Positions 59,839 through 64,000 of a stretch of DNA of 64,000 nucleotides are shown here, one piece after another. Source of the DNA: Membranipora membranacea. Lineage: Eukaryota; Bryozoa; Gymnolaemata; Cheilostomatida; Membraniporidae. The notes beneath the pieces are model-generated. The model did no database searches. It had not been told where the DNA came from and saw nothing but the letters and a program-made list of their open reading frames with translations. Location: contig OU612069.1 in the NCBI GenBank assembly GCA_914767715.1, forward strand, positions 4,402,001 through 4,466,000, given 5' to 3'. The first letter of the stretch is position 1, and the number at the start of each line of letters is the position of its first letter. A program made the translations under genes and the position numbers.

Positions 59839-61365
59839 AATGGAGTCATTTGCACAATAATCATGTTATTGATGTTCCTAAACTGATTTGGCAGAACAAG
59901 CAATATTTATCAAGCTGGTCTACATTGCCAAACAGAGCAGCACTAACCTTTCTTGCACTAATTAACAACAGTCCAAGGCTGTGAATATCATCCAAAAACA
60001 CTATTGATGTGATCACTGCTGGCCTGATTCATACCTGGGGTGTATTGCTATGTAGGTGAATTGAGATTTTCAATCAAAGAATATTTCTTGCCAAAGTAAT
60101 TGTTTTTATTATAATTACCAAATTATAGATTCACTTAGGTTTCTTATAAATACAGGAGTTTTAAGTGGGAGATGTGGAGTGACAGTCATCACAAATATTC
60201 TCCTGAATTAATATCAAAAAACATTATATTCTGATAAAATTATGATTATTTATGTACTGTACAGCTATTGGTGAGAAACTGTGTCCGTTTGCTTATTTGA
60301 GCCTGCATGACATGAATAAGTGCCATTTTTAATAGGATGGTAAGAGCGTTTGAATTTGTAAGTACAGAATTCCGAATTTGGCAATACGTGGGCGTAGACT
60401 TGTGATACAGAGAGTAGTTTGAACATGATCTGTGCTGCCCAAAATTACTTATTATTATTATGATATATTATGATATTCATTGTTTTTTTGAGCCTATTGT
60501 TACAGATTAAATGAAATTATTTCCAGTTACATAGACGATGAGCCAGCCTGCCAGCATGTCCGACAATCAACAAAACTAATCAGGTGGTAACGACTGTGAT
60601 AATAATTAATTTCCCTTTTTGCTTGCGGTATATACTTTTGAGAAATAAACTGCTTTAGTTCTTCAAATTAAGAAAGTATAGCCTCATATCTGACTGTGCA
60701 TCGATACAATGGTAAATCATTGATTTTTATTTTTAAAAACCAACCAGAGGTGTGAGGCTGATTGGATTCCAAACTGTCCACCTGTGTCCATGTGTCCTTT
60801 GCCCATCTGTTGGACACATTTGACAGGAAAACCTGTACTAAAAAGGCGTAAGCAGATGGAAATTTGTTTTAATGGCCAGACAGTTTTAGCTGGACGGATA
60901 GACCAAATTTAATGGCTAATTTTTTATCAGCTCAATGACCTCCTCCCACTTGCTCTAAATGAATTTACATTGGCGGCATAGCGATTTTGGACTGATCAAT
61001 TTAACAAGCCACCTGGGAAAGAGGTATGTGTTGGGTATACCATGGATTGGCTACATTTTTTATAGAAACAGAGGGGCAACAACAAATAGCATAGTATACC
61101 ACCTGTATTATTGAACCTTACCGGAACAGACCTAAATAGACCTAGATGAACATGCATGCAATGGCTGGTTTATGCCACAAAGTAAATATTAAAAAACCGC
61201 TCAATTCATCCTTATATTATCTGATATGGCACCTATATGTACTTCTTGTGACTCGCCTATTAAGACAATAATAGGGGAATGAGTGACAAAACAGCAGACT
61301 GATCAGTTTAAACATTCCTCCATCTCTAGCTCACATTTTGTGAGACTCACTTCTTTTTGCAATCA
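59839..61365 (+). repeat. long non-coding repeat D, copy 2
   Basis: Collinear with 48990-50490. It abuts repeat A copy 2 at 61366. No coding content. Confidence 0.85.
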
Positions 61366-64000
61366 CTGTTTAGGGAGCCCTAATCTGAGCAACCCTGATT
61401 GTGACAATGATCAACATTGAAAATGAATTATGGTGATCTATTGATAATATTAGTAAAATTAGTAATTGAAAGATCATTGAACTGAGGAAATTTAAAGTTT
61501 GATAGGCCAAATAATCATTTAATCAGAGTCATTTCGCTCTATTTTTCGGTAACCAAGTTCTCTTATTCAATGGTAATCGGCTATATTAAGTTATTTTTAC
61601 AGGATTTTTCACCCTTGGCATCGTAACTTTTATCATAATTTTACTTGAGAGAGTTGAAAGTCTCAGATGATCACTATCAAAAAACTTTTCTTATTGACTT
61701 ACTGTACAAACTATTTTTATTTTAAATTGGTACAGAGTCGATTTATTATCACATGAGGTGATGAGGACTAATTAATTTGCTAAATATAGTCTCATCATAC
61801 TGCATTTTTGTTCTCGTCGATTTTTTAGCTAATAACCAAAAATAGATATAATTAATTAAATTAATATTATGCCTTATTGATAACTTCCCTCATACTAGAT
61901 AAGGTTGCTCCAACCTAATAAAATGATAATCATAATAATGAAAATTTAAATAATAATAATAATGATTTAAATATTTGTATTATGTACACATATCTTATTG
62001 GATTAATAAGTATTGCCCCTCGTGTTAATGGAAGAAGACAGCTCAATAGAGCGATCAAGATGGAAGGTCATTGATATAATATCTGATAGTCATATTTTGT
62101 ATCAAGTTTGCCCTGTGTACTTAACAAAGTTAGAAAAGGTTACAGTCCAGTAGACCTAGGATAGGTAAGATGTATTCCATCCCATAGAAAGCTAAGTAAA
62201 GTAGATATTTCATGTCGGCTTGGAAAAGCTCCATTGGGGTATGTACTGCAATGCCGATAAACTGAAAACCCAACATTGGGAGCATAGGGCACCATTGAAA
62301 AGTGCTGCTTTGCACCCTCAAGGATTATTACTTTCCCTAGATTTTTAATAGATCAGTTTTTGAGAATTGGCACCGGTATTGTGATATTTCAGACAGTTTA
62401 AATGACACATAATATTATATCAAACCTAATTTCAATTCGGTAAATTGCAATTCAAATCTGTATGCAGCATTAATTTGAAGAGTTTCAAGATATAACATTA
62501 TTTGCTGGAGCTTGCTGAACATTTTCCCAGTTTTGCAGCTTCCAAAACACAACGTGGTATAGAAACATTGCGGCAGCAGAAATCATATCCCATTACACTC
62601 ATGCTATTTGTTGAGAGGACAATCCAGTGGTCTAATATTATTGGAATGAAAAGTATCACCATTATGATGAGAGAAAGCACTGAATGTTGTGACAGTTTTA
62701 TGAAAAAACATTACCACAATGCATCTCATTTTGAACATTATCGGTGGCTATGAGGTGGTTGTCACAGCATTATAAAACAAACTTCATGAGATGATCTTAA
62801 ATAATGCTGTAGTGATGGAAGAACTGATGCTATAACATTGTTAAAATTGAATACTTTTTGATAGCATGATCATAACATCATGAAAGTGCTAATTATAAGC
62901 TGTATTCGCATTTAACAGTGATGTATCATCATGTCAAAAATAATGTTTGACTAATACTAAGAACCAAAGATTCTGCTATATCTGAATCTGAACATTGTGA
63001 TTACCATTCTGTATCCTATTAGACAATAACCCAATCCTATCATTTACACACCATATAAATACTTGAAAAATTTGTATGCAATACGATGTTACAATGTTCA
63101 CCGTTTGCTGGGTTGTTGACCTTCATTTTTTAACAAGAAGTCAAACAGTTTTTAGGTTGTGGAATATAGGGATCACAAAAATTCTCAGGAATCAATATAT
63201 TATTAGCATTTATAAACTTTGATTGTCAGCATTGTGATTGGTAAACTATAAAAAAAATCCCTTTTCTTTTATATTTACTGGTAGGTACATATCACAATTG
63301 TCTTAAACAAACTGCTCACATGGATTTGTAAACAAAAGGCAATATCTCCTTGTCTAGCATACTCTGCAAGTCATCATCGAAAAGGTAATAAAACTGCCAA
63401 CACAGGTCTTCAAAATTTAAATTCACATTCCCGCTTTTGAATTTTACTAATCGCAGTGACGTAGATATGTTGGTGGTTGGTTGTTTGACTGATCTAAATA
63501 CAACAGCTTTATTTTCAGTTTCAACGCTTTGTATATTTGGTATTTATTACAGGTCATTGCCATCATCTTAAGGGCAAATCCTCCACCTGTACTATTTAAA
63601 TATTTACAAACATATTCAACTGTCAACAAATAGTCCATTGAAATAATGAAAGTGAAAGATTTGAAAGAGTTCCAAAAAAGTCGCCACCTCCATAAATTGG
63701 GTGCAATCATAGACTTGATTATAAACCTAGACATGACACTATATGGATATTGAGCCACTGAGGGACTTCATTGTGGGCAACAAATGTCATTGGAAGTTGT
63801 AGAAGCAATGATGCTATCATTGATTTTCTGTCCACAATCCACATTTTTTGATCATAACTCAATCAATTTTGAGTTTGAAAATTACAATAAGTTTAGCAGC
63901 TTATCTCATTTACGGCAAAACAGATTTGGAAGTCAGTGACCTGTTACCCCACAAACTTGATATACATATAGAAAGTCTTTTGTTCTGCTACACAAAATCC
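61366..64000 (+). repeat. long non-coding repeat A, copy 2 (cut by window end)
   Basis: Collinear with 36560-39166. It begins exactly where repeat D copy 2 ends (61365). One clear difference is about 20 extra bases at 63682 (CGCCACCTCCATAAATTG) compared with 38855. Confidence 0.9.

Overview
The window is AT-rich nuclear DNA from a metazoan, probably a marine invertebrate. The genes have many small exons with GT-AG introns. There are tRNA-derived SINEs, non-LTR and Ty3/Gypsy-like retrotransposon relics, foldback elements and a TTAA-target DNA element. The protein content (a Roc-COR GTPase joined to a caspase) would suit a sponge or another early-branching or invertebrate lineage, but the sequence alone does not fix the species. 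Bacterial-style features (operons, ribosome binding sites, CRISPR) are absent.

Layout. (1) From 1 to about 24.9 kb, + strand: exons of one or two basic, low-complexity, nuclear-type proteins. A 5' block of three phase-matched exons (1284-5085) has no visible N-terminus. A 3' block of ten phase-matched exons (17909-24873) carries two protein phosphatase 1 docking motifs, RVSF and SILK. The 12.8 kb between the blocks holds SINEs, a palindromic MITE family and a 0.7 kb foldback element; no linking exon with the right phase was found. An unusual 79-bp tandem array duplicates an exon/intron boundary at 24.1-24.45 kb. (2) From 24.9 to 26.9 kb: a gap between convergent genes. (3) From 26.9 to at least 52.3 kb, - strand: the main finding, a single gene whose exons join in phase to encode leucine-rich repeats, a Roc GTPase, a COR domain, a Cys4 zinc-like tail, and a full caspase (p20 and p10) with the catalytic His and Cys and the aspartate-binding S1 pocket residues. 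Two consecutive LRR exons are separated by a 16.4 kb intron. (4) From about 36 to 64 kb: a nested cluster of long non-coding repeats in direct copies, with a 5'-truncated LINE flanked by a 21-bp target duplication, a 1.57 kb TTAA-flanked element whose empty site is also in the window, and decayed reverse transcriptase fragments.

Functional picture. The LRR-Roc-COR-caspase protein would put a ligand or damage sensor (LRR), a nucleotide switch and dimeriser (Roc-COR) and a death protease in one chain. In vertebrates those jobs are usually spread over a receptor, an adaptor and a procaspase. The + strand protein looks like a chromosome or nuclear PP1-targeting scaffold; its family was not identified. 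Exon borders were read by eye from splice signals and reading phase; no transcript evidence was available.
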